A stretch of DNA of 64,000 bases from RYN-230 sp963844695 (GTDB lineage: Bacteria > Actinomycetota > Actinomycetes > Streptosporangiales > Streptosporangiaceae). The notes under the pieces were generated by a model. It had not been told where the DNA came from, searched no databases, and worked only from the letters and a program-made list of their open reading frames with translations. Shown piece after piece: positions 1 to 9,874 of this stretch. Location of the stretch: NCBI GenBank assembly GCA_963844695.1, contig CAWJPL010000028.1, forward strand, positions 768,752 through 832,751, written 5' to 3'. The position numbers and the translations under genes were made by a program. Numbering within the stretch: position 1 is the first letter of the stretch; each line of letters starts with the position of its first letter.

Positions 1-75
1 TCCCGATCAGCACGGAGACCAACACTCCCGGTCAGCCAATCCGCCTCCCCCTCGGGTACCCCATGGGGATCGCGA

Positions 76-120
76 TCACCGGGCCGTGACCTGCACGGTG
101 GCCAGGTCACGGCCCGGTGA
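76..120. terminator. Strong hairpin, probable terminator
   Basis: Perfect inverted repeat with 18-bp arms (76-93 and 103-120) and a 9-nt loop, very GC-rich and without a T-tract, as is usual for actinomycete terminators. It probably ends an upstream transcription unit outside the window and insulates the transketolase gene. The remaining 121-295 holds no gene; it must carry the transketolase promoter, but I see no convincing -35/-10 pair. Confidence 0.6.
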
Positions 121-295
121 AACGCGGGACCGCGCGCTCACGCCCCGGAAGTGGCCAGCAAACCCGGTTCGATAACCTGGCCCTAACGGCTCGGCAGCGC
201 GGCCTTGCTGGTTACCCAGGCTTCAGATGGGCAGCGGCGGGGCGATCCATGACGAGTTTCCCCACGTCCCGGTCAGCCAGCAGGAAGGGCCTGAC

Positions 296-2216
296 ATGAG
301 CAGCCAAACTCAGCCGCTTACCGGAATCGACCTCGCGGTCGCCGGTGACCTCGCCGCACAGCTCCGGGTGGACTCCATCCGGTCCAGCACCAGCGCCGGA
401 TCCGGGCATCCCACCTCCAGCATGTCCGCCGCGGACCTGCTGGCCGTGCTGGTCGGCCGTCACCTGCACTACGACTGGGACAACCCGCGCGCCGACCACA
501 ACGACCACCTGATCTTCTCGAAGGGGCACGCGTCCCCGCTGCTGTACTCCGTCTACAAGGCGGTGGGGGTGGTGTCCGACGAGGAGCTGATGACCGGGTA
601 CCGGCGGTTCGGGTCCCGCCTGGAAGGCCATCCCACCCCGATACTGCCCTGGGTCAACGTCGCGACCGGATCGCTCGGCCAGGGACTGCCGGACGGGGTG
701 GGGGTAGCGCTGGCCGGCCGGTACCTCGACCGGCTCCCGTACCGGGTCTGGGTGCTGTGCGGGGACAGCGAGATGGCTGAGGGCTCCATCTGGGAGGCCC
801 TGGACAAGGCCGGGTACTACCAGCTGTCCAACCTGACCGCGATCGTGGACGTCAACCGCCTGGGACAGCGCGGCCCCACCGAGATCCAGTGGGACCTCGC
901 CCGCTACCAGCAGCGCGCCGAGGCGTTCGGCGCGCGGGTGCTGACCATCGACGGTCACGACCTCAGCGAGATCGACGAGGCCTTCCGCTCCGCCGCGGAG
1001 GACAGCTCCGGCCAGCCGACGGTGATACTGGCCCGCACCATCAAGGGGAAGGGGTTCTCCGAGGTCGAGGACCATGAGGGCTGGCACGGCAAGCCCTTCC
1101 CGCCCGACATGGCCGCCCGGGCCATCGAGGAACTGGGCGGCGAGCGCAACCTGCTGGTCCGCGGCCCGCTGCCCGGCGACGCTGCCCCCGGTCCCGCGCC
1201 GGCCATGCCCAGCGCGGCGGACCAGGCCCATGGGAGCCCCGACGACTCCGGCACCACAGGCGCCGGCCTACTCAGTCGGCGAGAAGGTCGCCACCCGCAA
1301 GGCGTACGGCGACGCCCTGGCCGCGCTCGGCACCGACCGGCCTGAGGTGGTGGCACTGGACGGTGAGGTGAGCAACTCCACCCACGCCGACGAGTTCGCC
1401 AAGGCCTACCCCGGGCGCTACTTCGAGATGTTCATCGCCGAGCAGCAGATGGTCGCGGCCGCCGTGGGGCTCAGCGCCCGCCACTACGTCCCGTTCGCCT
1501 CGACGTTCGCGGCCTTCTTCAGCCGCGCGTACGACTTCATCCGGATGGCCGCCATCTCGCAGGCCAACATCCGGCTGTCCGGATCGCACGCCGGCGTGGA
1601 GATCGGCGCGGACGGGCCATCCCAGATGGCTCTCGAAGACATCGCGATGATGCGCGCGGTGCACGGATCGACGGTGCTGTACCCGAGCGACGCCACCAGC
1701 ACGGCCGCGCTCGTGCGCGAGATGGCGGACCGCCCTGGCATCAGCTACCTGCGGACCACCCGCGGCGCCTATCCGGTCCTGTACGACAGCGCGGAGACCT
1801 TCCCGGTCGGCGGCTCGAAGGTCGTGCGGTCGGGCCCGGACGACGCCGTGACCCTCATCGGCGCCGGGGTCACCCTGCATGCCTGCCTGGCCGCCGCGGA
1901 TCTCCTGGCGCAGGACGGCATCCAGGCCCGGGTGATCGACCTGTACTCCGTCGCGCCCATCGACACCGAAACGCTCGTGGCCGCCGTCAACGCCACGAGC
2001 GGACGGCTGGTGGTGGCCGAGGACCACTACCCGGCGGGAGGGCTCGGCAGCGCGGTATCGGATGCCCTGCTCGCCGCGGGACCACAGCCACTGCACCTGG
2101 CCCATCTGTGTGTCCGGGAGCTGCCTGGTTCCGGGAGCAGCACCGAACTGCTGGCCGCGGCCGGCATCGACGCCGAGCACATCGCGGCCGCCGCCCGCGA
2201 GCTGGTGAAGGCTTAA
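296..2216 (+). CDS. tkt: Transketolase (N- and C-terminal halves in two frames)
   Basis: Thiamine-diphosphate transketolase of the pentose phosphate pathway, about 640 residues when joined. The ATG at 296 follows AGGAAGG by 7 nt. The N-terminal half (296 to about 1230) shows the ThDP domain: STSAGSGHPTSS, KGHASP, GSLGQGL and the metal-binding GDSEMAEGS. The C-terminal half (from about 1230 in another frame, to 2216) shows YSVGEKVATRKAYG, the pyrimidine-binding FEMFIAEQQM, RAYDFIRMA and GSHAGVEIGADGPSQ. The frame changes within the Pro/Ala-rich linker at about 1200-1270. The first frame then runs to a stop at 1345 with a tail that is clearly the wrong-frame reading of the second half. Actinobacterial relatives are normally one chain, so a single-base error or frameshift is likelier than a natural split; a second start at 1230 (ATG) remains possible. 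Confidence 0.88.
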
Positions 2217-2269
2217 CGCGTACGCGTCGCGGGCGAAACAGGACTGCGGGTGGAACAGGACTGAGTGAC

Positions 2270-3484
2270 GTGGACCTGGCCGGCCGTGCGTTCGACTGGA
2301 TCGCGTCGGTGGCGGTCGCGGCCGACGGCGGCCTGGCGTGGCTCGAGGACGGGGTGCTGTTCGACGACCTCTACTCCGGCACGGCGGGGGTGCTGCTGGG
2401 CTGCGCCGAAGCCGAGGCGGCCGGCCTCGGCACGTCGCACGTCGCGGCCGGCGCCCGGGGCCGGCTGCTGTCCCTGGCCCGGCAGGGCCCGGGCGTGGCC
2501 ACGATGCCCGACGACGGCGTGTTCTCCGGGTGGGCGGGCGCCGCGGTGGCGCTGCGCGCCTGGTCGGACGCGACCGGGGACCCCGCCGCCGCGGAAACCG
2601 CCGCCCAGGTGACGCGGCAGATCGCCGGGCGCGTCAGGCAGGTGCCGGGCCCAGGCCAGTACACCGACATCATCGCCGGCGACGCTGGCCTCCTGCTGGT
2701 CCTGATCGCCGACGACTCGGACACGTCGGTCCAGGCCGCGCAGATCGTGGCCGGCCGGCTGGCCGACGCGGCTGAACCGGCCCCCGGCGGGCTCCACTGG
2801 CGGATGGAAGCGACCACGAAGTCCATCATGCCGGGGTTCTCCCACGGCACCGCCGGGGCCGCCTACGCCCTGGCCGCCGCCGGTTGCGCCCTGCGCCGCC
2901 CCGACCTGGTGGATGTCGCCACCCGGGGCGCCGAGGCGATCCTCGCCGCCGGGGACCATCCCGGCGGCTGGGCGGTGCCGCTCCAGATACCACCGCGGCC
3001 GGACCGCCCTGACGTCATGTACGGCTGGTGCCACGGTGCTGCGGGCACGGCGCGGCTATTCGTGATCTTGAACGAGATCGACCCGCAACCGCGCTGGCAG
3101 CACGCCATCGACGCCTGCCTGGGGGCGCTGCGCGACAGCCGGCTGCCCGCCCGGCTGTATCCGGGCTACTGGGACAACCTCGCCCGGTGCTGCGGCACCG
3201 CGGGAGTCGGGCAGTTCCTGCTCGACCGCTACCAGGCCACCGGCGACACCGCGCTGCTCGACTGGACCGCCGTCCTGGCCGCGGACGTCGCCGCCCGGGC
3301 CCTGACCACCGCGCCGGGTGTCAGCTGGTCCAACACCGAGCACACCAGGACCCCGCCCGAGCTCGCGCCGGAACCGGGGTTCATGCAGGGCGCGGCCGGA
3401 ATCGCCGGCTGGCTGGCCCGGCTGCACGCGCTCCGCACCGGTCCTGGCTCCCCCGTAGCCCGGCCCGGCCCGGCCTGGCTGTGA
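2270..3484 (+). CDS. LanC-like protein (lanthionine synthetase C family)
   Basis: About 404 residues of a helical toroid of the LanC/LanC-like family. GTG at 2270 is chosen because AGGA lies 9 nt upstream; CTG at 2261 is an alternative. Four Gly-rich inner-helix motifs are visible: GFSHGTAG (about residue 188), GWCHGAAG (about 252), RCCGTAG (about 306) and GFMQGAAG (about 370). In true lanthipeptide cyclases the zinc is held by a Cys in the second motif and a Cys-His pair in the third; here the third motif reads Cys-Cys-Gly, so the His is replaced. No precursor peptide or dehydratase is visible nearby, so a cyclase role is unproven. It starts 53 nt after the transketolase stop, so the two are probably co-transcribed. 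Confidence 0.8.
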   Translation: MDLAGRAFDWIASVAVAADGGLAWLEDGVLFDDLYSGTAGVLLGCAEAEAAGLGTSHVAAGARGRLLSLARQGPGVATMPDDGVFSGWAGAAVALRAWSDATGDPAAAETAAQVTRQIAGRVRQVPGPGQYTDIIAGDAGLLLVLIADDSDTSVQAAQIVAGRLADAAEPAPGGLHWRMEATTKSIMPGFSHGTAGAAYALAAAGCALRRPDLVDVATRGAEAILAAGDHPGGWAVPLQIPPRPDRPDVMYGWCHGAAGTARLFVILNEIDPQPRWQHAIDACLGALRDSRLPARLYPGYWDNLARCCGTAGVGQFLLDRYQATGDTALLDWTAVLAADVAARALTTAPGVSWSNTEHTRTPPELAPEPGFMQGAAGIAGWLARLHALRTGPGSPVARPGPAWL

Positions 3485-3561
3485 CCGCTTCCAGCCTCCA
3501 TGGAGAGCGACCCGCGACGAGCCTGACTGCCAGGCTGGCCAGGGAACCTGCGCTTCGACTG

Positions 3562-3590
3562 GAATATTCATGCAGAGCACGGCATACTTT
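3562..3590 (+). promoter_or_regulatory. Likely leaderless argG promoter with palindrome
   Basis: An AT-rich island in GC-rich surroundings. GAATATTC (3562-3569) is a perfect 8-bp palindrome, and TACTTT (3585-3590) fits the TAnnnT -10 pattern. The -10 ends 5 nt before the argG ATG at 3596 and there is no Shine-Dalgarno sequence, so transcription probably starts at or next to the start codon. The palindrome sits where a -35 or a repressor site would be. It does not match the spacing of a canonical ArgR box. Confidence 0.4.
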
Positions 3591-3595
3591 TGCGT

Positions 3596-5038
3596 ATGTC
3601 GAAGGTCATAACCTCCCTGCCCATCGGTGAGCGCGTCGGGATCGCCTTCTCGGGCGGGCTCGACACGTCGGTCGCGGTCGCGTGGATGCGCAACAAGGGC
3701 GCCGTGCCGTGCACGTACACCGCTGACCTCGGGCAGTACGACGAGCCCGACATCGCCTCGGTCCCCGGCCGGGCCAGGTCCTACGGCGCCGAGATCGCCC
3801 GGCTGGTCGACTGCCGTGCGGCGCTCGCCGAAGAAGGGCTGGCCGCGCTGACCTGCGGGGCGTTCCACATCCGCTCGGGTGGGCGGTCCTACTTCAACAC
3901 CACCCCGCTGGGCCGGGCCGTAGCGGGCACGCTGCTGGTCCGGGCGATGCTCGAGGACGACGTCCAGATCTGGGGCGACGGCTCGACCTTCAAGGGCAAC
4001 GACATCGAGCGCTTCTACCGCTACGGGCTGCTGGCCAACCCGAGCCTGCGGGTCTACAAGCCCTGGCTCGACGCGGCCTTCGTCAGTGAGCTCGGCGGCC
4101 GCCACGAGATGAGTGTCTGGCTGAGCGACCACGGCCTGCCCTATCGCGACAGCGCCGAGAAGGCCTACTCCACCGACGCGAACCTCTGGGGCGCCACCCA
4201 CGAGGCCAAGACCCTCGAGCACCTCCGCAACGGGATCGAGACGGTCCAGCCGATCATGGGCGCGCGGTTCTGGGACCCGGCGGTCGAGATCACGCCGGAG
4301 GACGTCACGATCGGCTTCGAGCGGGGCCGGCCGGTGACGATCGACGGATCGAAGTTCGCCGCACCGGCCGACCTGGTCATGGCGGCCAACACGATCGCGG
4401 GCCGGCACGGCATGGGCATGTCCGACCAGATCGAGAACCGGATCATCGAGGCCAAGAGCAGGGGGATCTACGAGGCGCCGGGCATGGCGCTGCTGCACGC
4501 CGCCTACGAGCGGCTGGTCAACGCGATCCACAACGAGGACACGATCGCGAACTACCACACGGAGGGGCGCCGGCTCGGGCGGCTGATGTACGAGGGCCGC
4601 TGGCTCGACCCGCAGGCGCTGATGCTGCGCGAATCGCTGCAGCGCTGGGTGGGCGCCGCGGTCACCGGCGAGGTCACCCTGCGGCTGCGCCGCGGTGAGG
4701 ACTACTCCATCCTCGACACCACCGGCCCGGCGTTCAGCTACCACCCCGACAAGCTGTCGATGGAACGCACCGAGGACTCCGCGTTCGGCCCGCTGGACCG
4801 GATCGGCCAGCTCACCATGCGCAACCTCGACATCGCCGACTCGCGCGCCAAGCTCGAGCAGTACGTCGGCCTGGGCATGGTCGGCACCGCGCACGCCGAG
4901 CTGATCGGCGCGGCCGCGCACACCGAGCTGGTGGGCGACATGGTTCAGGGGGGAGCCGAGGCCATCGCCTCGCGCGGCGAAGTTGACCAGGACGAGGAAC
5001 TCCTCGACCGCGCCGCGATGGAGGTCGGCACGGACTGA
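3596..5038 (+). CDS. argG: Argininosuccinate synthase
   Basis: Condenses citrulline and aspartate with ATP to argininosuccinate in arginine biosynthesis (cytosol). 480 residues, the length of the longer argG class found in E. coli and some Streptomyces. The P-loop AFSGGLDTS lies at residues 17-25, followed by YTADLGQYDEPD, the citrulline/aspartate-binding GDGSTFKGNDIERF and the conserved GLPYRDSAEKAYSTDANLWG. The ATG at 3596 (MSKVITSLP) is preferred to the in-frame TTG at 3590 because the protein then begins like its family and the start fits a leaderless promoter. The reading frame is intact. Its closeness to transketolase and the LanC-like gene is unusual, as no other arginine gene is in the window. 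Confidence 0.95.
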   Translation: MSKVITSLPIGERVGIAFSGGLDTSVAVAWMRNKGAVPCTYTADLGQYDEPDIASVPGRARSYGAEIARLVDCRAALAEEGLAALTCGAFHIRSGGRSYFNTTPLGRAVAGTLLVRAMLEDDVQIWGDGSTFKGNDIERFYRYGLLANPSLRVYKPWLDAAFVSELGGRHEMSVWLSDHGLPYRDSAEKAYSTDANLWGATHEAKTLEHLRNGIETVQPIMGARFWDPAVEITPEDVTIGFERGRPVTIDGSKFAAPADLVMAANTIAGRHGMGMSDQIENRIIEAKSRGIYEAPGMALLHAAYERLVNAIHNEDTIANYHTEGRRLGRLMYEGRWLDPQALMLRESLQRWVGAAVTGEVTLRLRRGEDYSILDTTGPAFSYHPDKLSMERTEDSAFGPLDRIGQLTMRNLDIADSRAKLEQYVGLGMVGTAHAELIGAAAHTELVGDMVQGGAEAIASRGEVDQDEELLDRAAMEVGTD

Positions 5039-5097
5039 CGTCAGGCGGCCGCTGCCGCGCCTGCAGCCGAACTACGGCACCAAGATCGGATCAGGCG

Positions 5098-7763
5098 TCA
5101 TCCAGACTTCACGGTCTCCTGGGCCCATCCTGTCGCTCCAGGACCTTGCGCAGCGGCGGCCGTGATGACAGTTGACCCCGTCGGCGTGTGAATGGTGGCC
5201 CGGAAGTGGCCATGGGCGTCCGCGACCGTGCGGGTGACCGATGTCGTGCTGGAACGCCCCGGCCGCCCGGCCGAGATCACGACGGTCGCTCCCGGCGCCG
5301 TGGTGCCGGTGACCGCGGTGTGCGCAGTGGTAACGGTCGTCCCGGCCCGGGGAGAGGTGATCGAGACATGAAGGGCAGCCGGGGCAGAGTGGCGGACGTA
5401 GCGGTCCGCGGTAATGGCCGGCTGGTCAGCCAGCGTTCCAGCCTGAAGGTCGGTGACGAGCCGGAGGTACTGGGCCTGAGCCCAGATGAGCGGCCCGGCG
5501 GAGCCGGCTGGCTTACCGTTGGCGAAGCCGATGGACGCGGTCTTGGGCGCGGAGCCGTAGGGGGATGCGGGCACGTCAGGGTCTTCCCAGGCCTGCTCGG
5601 GGACGAGTCCCAGCCCGGAGGTCATGTTCTCCATCGTCTGCAGGAGCTGGACCGCGCTGGCGGTCTGCCCGGTCTGGAGGTCCTGCTCGGCCCGCTCACC
5701 GTCGAGCAGCGGCCAGGGATGCCCGGACCCGGCGGCGGTCGGGAACCAGGGCGCTCCGGCGGGGGAGCAGGTGGTCGGGTCCGGGACGTAGCAGTCACCG
5801 TAGCCATCGGTGCTGCCCTTGGCCTGCACGCCGTAGCGGTGCCAGCCGGGTCCAGAGGCGGTCTGGGTCCCGATGACGGAGTCGACGACCTTCAGCGACG
5901 CCTGGACGTCGGGATCGGTGGCCGGGAGCTCGCCCAGGCGGGTCAGCTCGAGGAATCCGGCGTCGATGACGGAGCGCTGGTCTGCCTTGGGCAGGCTCCC
6001 GTTGCCGAGGGCGTAGCTCTCGGCTGCGTTTGGGTGCCCCTTCGGGGACAGCCGGATGAAGTAGCGGCCGTCGCCGTAAGGCCCGGTGCTGGTCACCGTC
6101 CATTTCTTGACGTTGCGCTGGTAGTGGTCGGCGGTGGCCAGGTACAGGGCGGCCCGCGCCCGGTCGCCCGCCGCCTCGGCCAGGTGCGAGGCGGCGACCA
6201 GGCCGGCGATCTCAGCCGCGATGGTCGACGGTGAGTAGCCCGGATGCTCCTCCCACCGCTCCACCCCGTACGCAGGTCCGTGGTCGACGATGAAATCGGC
6301 GGCGGGCCGGACGTGGTTGCGGTAGAACCGCACGTCCCCGGCGAAGCCGCCCTCCCAGGCCATGAGGACCGGGTAGGCGTCCTCGTCGATTTCGAACAAC
6401 CCGAAGGTGTCCGGGGCGACCGCCCCGTTGATCAGGGAGTTGCGGGGGAAGCTGCCGTCGGGCTGCTGAGTCCGGTCGAAGAGGAACCGCACCATCGCCC
6501 GGGCGCTTCCGGTGTCCCCGTCGGCGAGCAGCCCGGTGAAGGTCTCATAGCTGTCGCGGGCGAACACCTCGCGGTAGGTCCACCCAGGATGGGTCGTCGT
6601 GGCCGGAACTGACTGGCCCCACGGGTCGGTGGGCGAGGCGACGAACGCGCCTGAGTAGGTCTTGTCCTCATCGGCCTTCAGCACGTTCGCGGACAGCCAG
6701 TACATGGCCCGCATCCGGGCGCCGGCGCCGGGCGGCAGTCCGGGCAGCGAGGCCGGCGGGGGGCGGAGCGTGCGGTCGTACCGGCGCCAGCCGTCTACGT
6801 ACCCGGCCAGGGTGCGGCGGAACGGGGCCTGGCGCTGGCGAGCGCCGCTCTGCTCGCCGCCCGCGCGCCGGGGCCGAAGCCAAGAGCGAGCGAGAACGGC
6901 CGGCCGGGGGTCGTGCTGATCTCGGCGGTCTGCACGACGTTGCCGTCGGTAGCGGCGCGGTACTCCCTGACCAGCCGATAGTGGGCGTCGAGCTGCTTAA
7001 GCCCGTCACTGGGCGTGCCCGCGAATCCGCTGGACTCAGCGGGGAACGGCTTGCTGGCGACCAGCGCCCCGGTGACCCGGGCCGCGAACGGGCCAGTCGG
7101 CGCGTGGGTGTCAGAGGAGATCAGCGCGGTCGTGGGCCGGGCGATCGTGGCGTTGTTAGCGCCCGCGTTGGAAGAGCCCCCACCTCCGGTGTTGTCGATG
7201 GTCGCGTCCCACCGGGCGTAGACCTTAAGCCCGGCCAGCGAGGCCCAGTTCCCGTTCAGCGGCAGCAGCCGGGTCTGCATGACGACGCTGTCCCGGGCCG
7301 GGTCGGTGATGTAGTCGGTGACCAGCTGAAAACTGTGGCGGGTGTCGGTGCTGGTCACCTGGCAGACCATGCCACTGGGATCAGGGGAGCTCACCGAGTA
7401 GGTCATGTCCCGTTGCTGCAGGTCGGCGAAGGTCGAGCCGTTGGTGACGATGTACTGCAGCGTGCCGTTGTCGCTGTTCTCGATCGTCGGGCTGTACACG
7501 TCGGAGAGCACGCCGTCCGCCACCGTGAACCACACCTTCGACCCGGTGCCCTGGGCGGTGCCGAAGCAGTCCTTACGGGAGCTATCCAGGTACGCCTGGG
7601 TACCTGGCCGTCCAGGCGCGCTGCCGCTGGGTACTGAGGCCGGAGAACTGCCAGCGGCGGAACTGGCCGGCGCGGCCGCGGCGATCGGTCCGGGCAAGAG
7701 CACCGTCGACGCGAGGAGGCCGGTGGCTGAGAGTCCGAGCGCGGTCCAGATCGAAGGCCTCAT
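5098..7763 (-). CDS. Secreted GH15 glucoamylase/glucodextranase (one frameshift)
   Basis: Exo-acting alpha-glucan hydrolase of glycoside hydrolase family 15, about 887 residues when joined. The N-terminus is a Sec signal peptide (MRPSIWTALGL, hydrophobic core, then Ala-rich to about residue 35). Next comes the glucodextranase N-domain (AYLDSSRKDCFGTA, GVLSDVYSPTIENSDNGTLQ). The catalytic alpha/alpha barrel carries REVFARDSYETFTGLL, general-acid region RWEEHPGYSPST and general-base region VPEQAWEDP. A C-terminal Ig-like beta domain (VSITSPRAGTTVTT) follows. The frame changes near 6830-6850 on a G/C-rich stretch: one frame runs from 7763 into a false stop at 6795 and the other resumes with TLAGYVDGWRRYD. 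A single-base error is likely. Convergent with argG. Confidence 0.88.
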
Positions 7764-7931
7764 TGTTCCCCCCGACGCTCACTGCACTGTGAGCGGAGCG
7801 TAGTAAGAGCCTAGGAAGTGCCCGCCACACGAAGCTCGACACATACTGCAGGCCGGAATATTGCCGGGCACCGCCCAGCCCGGCATGCGCTGTCGCCATA
7901 ACCCCGCCAGGTTCTGGGCTGGCCGCGCTCA

Positions 7932-7958
7932 TGTCACAGACGGCCGGGCTGTCTCGTC
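7932..7958 (+). promoter_or_regulatory. ECF41-type promoter, TGTCACA-N16-CGTC
   Basis: TGTCACA at 7932-7938, exactly 16 nt, then CGTC at 7955-7958. This is the published consensus for ECF41 sigma factors. It lies 36 nt before the GTG start of the SDR gene whose downstream partner is itself an ECF41 sigma factor, so the operon is probably autoregulated. It also rules out an ATG at 7931 as the SDR start. Confidence 0.85.
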
Positions 7959-7993
7959 TGAGATCTCGAGAGGCAGAATCCGGAGTCAGGGCG

Positions 7994-8935
7994 GTGAGGG
8001 TCATGCGGGTGTTCGTGGCGGGCGGGACCGGGGTCTTGGGGCGGCGGCTGGTGCCCCAGCTCGTGGCCCGGGGCCATCAGGTGACGGCGACCACGACCAG
8101 CGCGGCCAAGCTGGACCTGCTGGCCCAGCTGGGCGCGGCGGGCGTCGTGATGGACGGGCTGGACGCGGCGTCGGTCGGTGAGGCGGTGGCGGCGGCCCAG
8201 CCGGACACGATCGTGCACGAGATGACCGCCATCAGCCCCGCTCACGCGGGCAAGCCCGACATCAAGCACATCGACCGGTGGTTCGCCGGCACCAACCGGC
8301 TGCGCACCGAGGGCACGGATCACCTGCTGGCCGCGGCCGAGGCGACGGGCGTACCCCATTTCGCCGCGCAGAGCTACGCCAGCTGGAACGGGATCCGCAC
8401 CGGCGGATGGGTGAAGACCGAGGAGGATCCGCTGGACCCGGGGGAGGGGACGATCATGCACGCGGGGGCGATGGCGATCCGCCACGTCGAGGACGCGGTG
8501 CTCGGGGCGGGTGGCGCCGTCCTGCGATACGGCGGGTTCTACGGGCCGGGCGCCACCGACGACCAGGTCGAGCTGATCCGCAAGCGGCAGTTCCCGCTCG
8601 TCGGCCGCGGCACCGGCTACAGCTCGTGGGTGCATCTCGACGACGCGGCGAGCGCTACCGTCCTAGCTGTGGAGCAGAAGGCGACTGGCGTGTTCGACAT
8701 CGTCGACGACGAGCCGGCCCCGGCCAGCGAGTGGCTGCCTTATCTGGCCGCGTGCGCGGGGGCGAAGCCGCCGATGCGGGTCCCGGTGTGGCTGGCCCGG
8801 CTGCTGGCCGGGGAGGCGGCGGTGACGATGATGACCGAGGGGCGCGGCTTCTCCAACGCCAAGGCCAAGCGGGGGCTCGGCTGGCAGCTGCGCTATCCGT
8901 CGTGGCGGCAGGGCTTCCGGGAGGGCCTCGGGTGA
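7994..8935 (+). CDS. NAD(P)-dependent epimerase/dehydratase-like SDR
   Basis: Atypical short-chain dehydrogenase, about 313 residues, with a Rossmann fold at the very N-terminus (FVAGGTGVLGRRL, GxxGxxG pattern). NAD(P)H-dependent redox or isomerase activity is expected; the substrate is unknown. GTG at 7994 has GGAG 8 nt upstream; ATG at 8003 is an alternative that starts directly at the Rossmann strand. The stop overlaps the start of the ECF41 sigma gene (GTGA), indicating translational coupling. ECF41 factors are usually encoded beside an oxidoreductase or carboxymuconolactone decarboxylase, and this gene is the expected target. Confidence 0.85.
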   Translation: MRVMRVFVAGGTGVLGRRLVPQLVARGHQVTATTTSAAKLDLLAQLGAAGVVMDGLDAASVGEAVAAAQPDTIVHEMTAISPAHAGKPDIKHIDRWFAGTNRLRTEGTDHLLAAAEATGVPHFAAQSYASWNGIRTGGWVKTEEDPLDPGEGTIMHAGAMAIRHVEDAVLGAGGAVLRYGGFYGPGATDDQVELIRKRQFPLVGRGTGYSSWVHLDDAASATVLAVEQKATGVFDIVDDEPAPASEWLPYLAACAGAKPPMRVPVWLARLLAGEAAVTMMTEGRGFSNAKAKRGLGWQLRYPSWRQGFREGLG

Positions 8936-9855
8936 CCCGGACCACGGAGTTCGAGGAGCTGCGGCCGCTGCTGTTCGCGATCGCCTACCGGATCCTCGGC
9001 AGCGTGAGCGAGGCCGAGGACGCGGTCCAGGAGACCTGGCTGCGCTACGAGGCCACCCCCGCCGAGCCCAGGTCGGCCAAGGCGTTCCTCTCGGCGGTGG
9101 TGACCCGGGTCTCGATCGACGTGCTGCGCTCGGCCCGCGTCCGGCGGGAGGCGTACGTCGGGCCGTGGTTCCCCGAGCCGCTGCTGACCGACCCCTACGC
9201 GGACCCGCAGCGGTCGGCGGAGCTGGCCGACTCGGTGTCGATGGCGGCGCTGCTCCTGCTGGAGCGGCTGACCCCGCTCGAGCGCGCGGTCTTCGTGCTG
9301 CGGGACGTGTTCGGGTTCAGCTTCCCGGAGATCGCCTCGGCCGTCGGGCGGTCGGAGGCGGCGTGCCGCCAGCTCGCGGTGCGGGCCCGGGGTCATATGG
9401 ACGCCGGGCGGCCCCGGTTCGAGGCCGACCGCAAGGAGCGCGACGAACTGGCCGGGCGTTTCTTCGGCGCCTTCCGGGACGGGGACGTCGAAGGGCTGCG
9501 CGAGCTCCTCGCCGCCGACGTGCAGATGGTCGGGGACGGGGGCGGCAAGGCCCCGCAATGGGCCAGGCCCATCAGCGGCGCCGAGAAGGTGGCCCGGGTG
9601 CTCGCCGCGATCGTCTCGCCGCTCGTCCTGGTCGGCGGCGTGATGGAGCCGCACGAGGTGAACGGCCAGCCGGGCGCGATCTTCCGCGACCGGGACGGCA
9701 AGGTGGTCAACACCATGGCGCTGGACATACTCGGCGGGCGGGTCCAGATGATCCGCTCGGTGATCAACCCCGACAAGCTGCGGCACGTGGGCCCGGTGGC
9801 GGACGCCTGGGCTGTCCTGCGCGAGGCGAGCCAGGCCCGCCGGTCCGCGGACTGA
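8932..9855 (+). CDS. ECF41 sigma factor with SnoaL-like C-terminal domain
   Basis: 307 residues. Region 2 has AYRILGSVSEAEDAVQETWLR; region 4 has LTPLERAVFVLRDVFGFSF followed by an HTH. A C-terminal extension of about 110 residues is an NTF2/SnoaL-like domain carrying the ECF41 signature motifs DGGGK (about residue 202) and NPDKL (about 279). In this group the fused domain modulates sigma activity in place of an anti-sigma factor. GTG start overlaps the SDR stop. The upstream ECF41 consensus promoter suggests positive autoregulation. The inducing signal is unknown. Confidence 0.92.
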   Translation: MTRTTEFEELRPLLFAIAYRILGSVSEAEDAVQETWLRYEATPAEPRSAKAFLSAVVTRVSIDVLRSARVRREAYVGPWFPEPLLTDPYADPQRSAELADSVSMAALLLLERLTPLERAVFVLRDVFGFSFPEIASAVGRSEAACRQLAVRARGHMDAGRPRFEADRKERDELAGRFFGAFRDGDVEGLRELLAADVQMVGDGGGKAPQWARPISGAEKVARVLAAIVSPLVLVGGVMEPHEVNGQPGAIFRDRDGKVVNTMALDILGGRVQMIRSVINPDKLRHVGPVADAWAVLREASQARRSAD

Positions 9856-9874
9856 GACGAGGACGCGGGCGCCG

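Noticed and set aside
296..2216. Natural two-subunit (split) transketolase
   Set aside because: The first frame's tail is the wrong-frame reading of the second half and the overlap is over 100 bp; a frameshift in one gene is simpler, although not excluded.
2270..3484. A lanthipeptide biosynthetic cluster
   Set aside because: Only a LanC-like protein is present; no dehydratase, precursor peptide or transporter in the neighbourhood, and the third motif lacks the zinc His.
3056..4921. 621-residue minus-strand frame over the LanC-like gene and argG
   Set aside because: Low-complexity Asp/Val/Arg/Gly shadow of two genes with recognisable motifs on the plus strand.
5188..6234. 348-residue plus-strand frame inside the GH15 gene
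   Set aside because: Gly/Arg-rich shadow; the minus strand carries the GH15 catalytic motifs.
7931..8003. ATG at 7931 as the start of the SDR gene
   Set aside because: It lies inside the ECF41 promoter; the Rossmann strand begins right after 8003 and GTG 7994 has a ribosome site.
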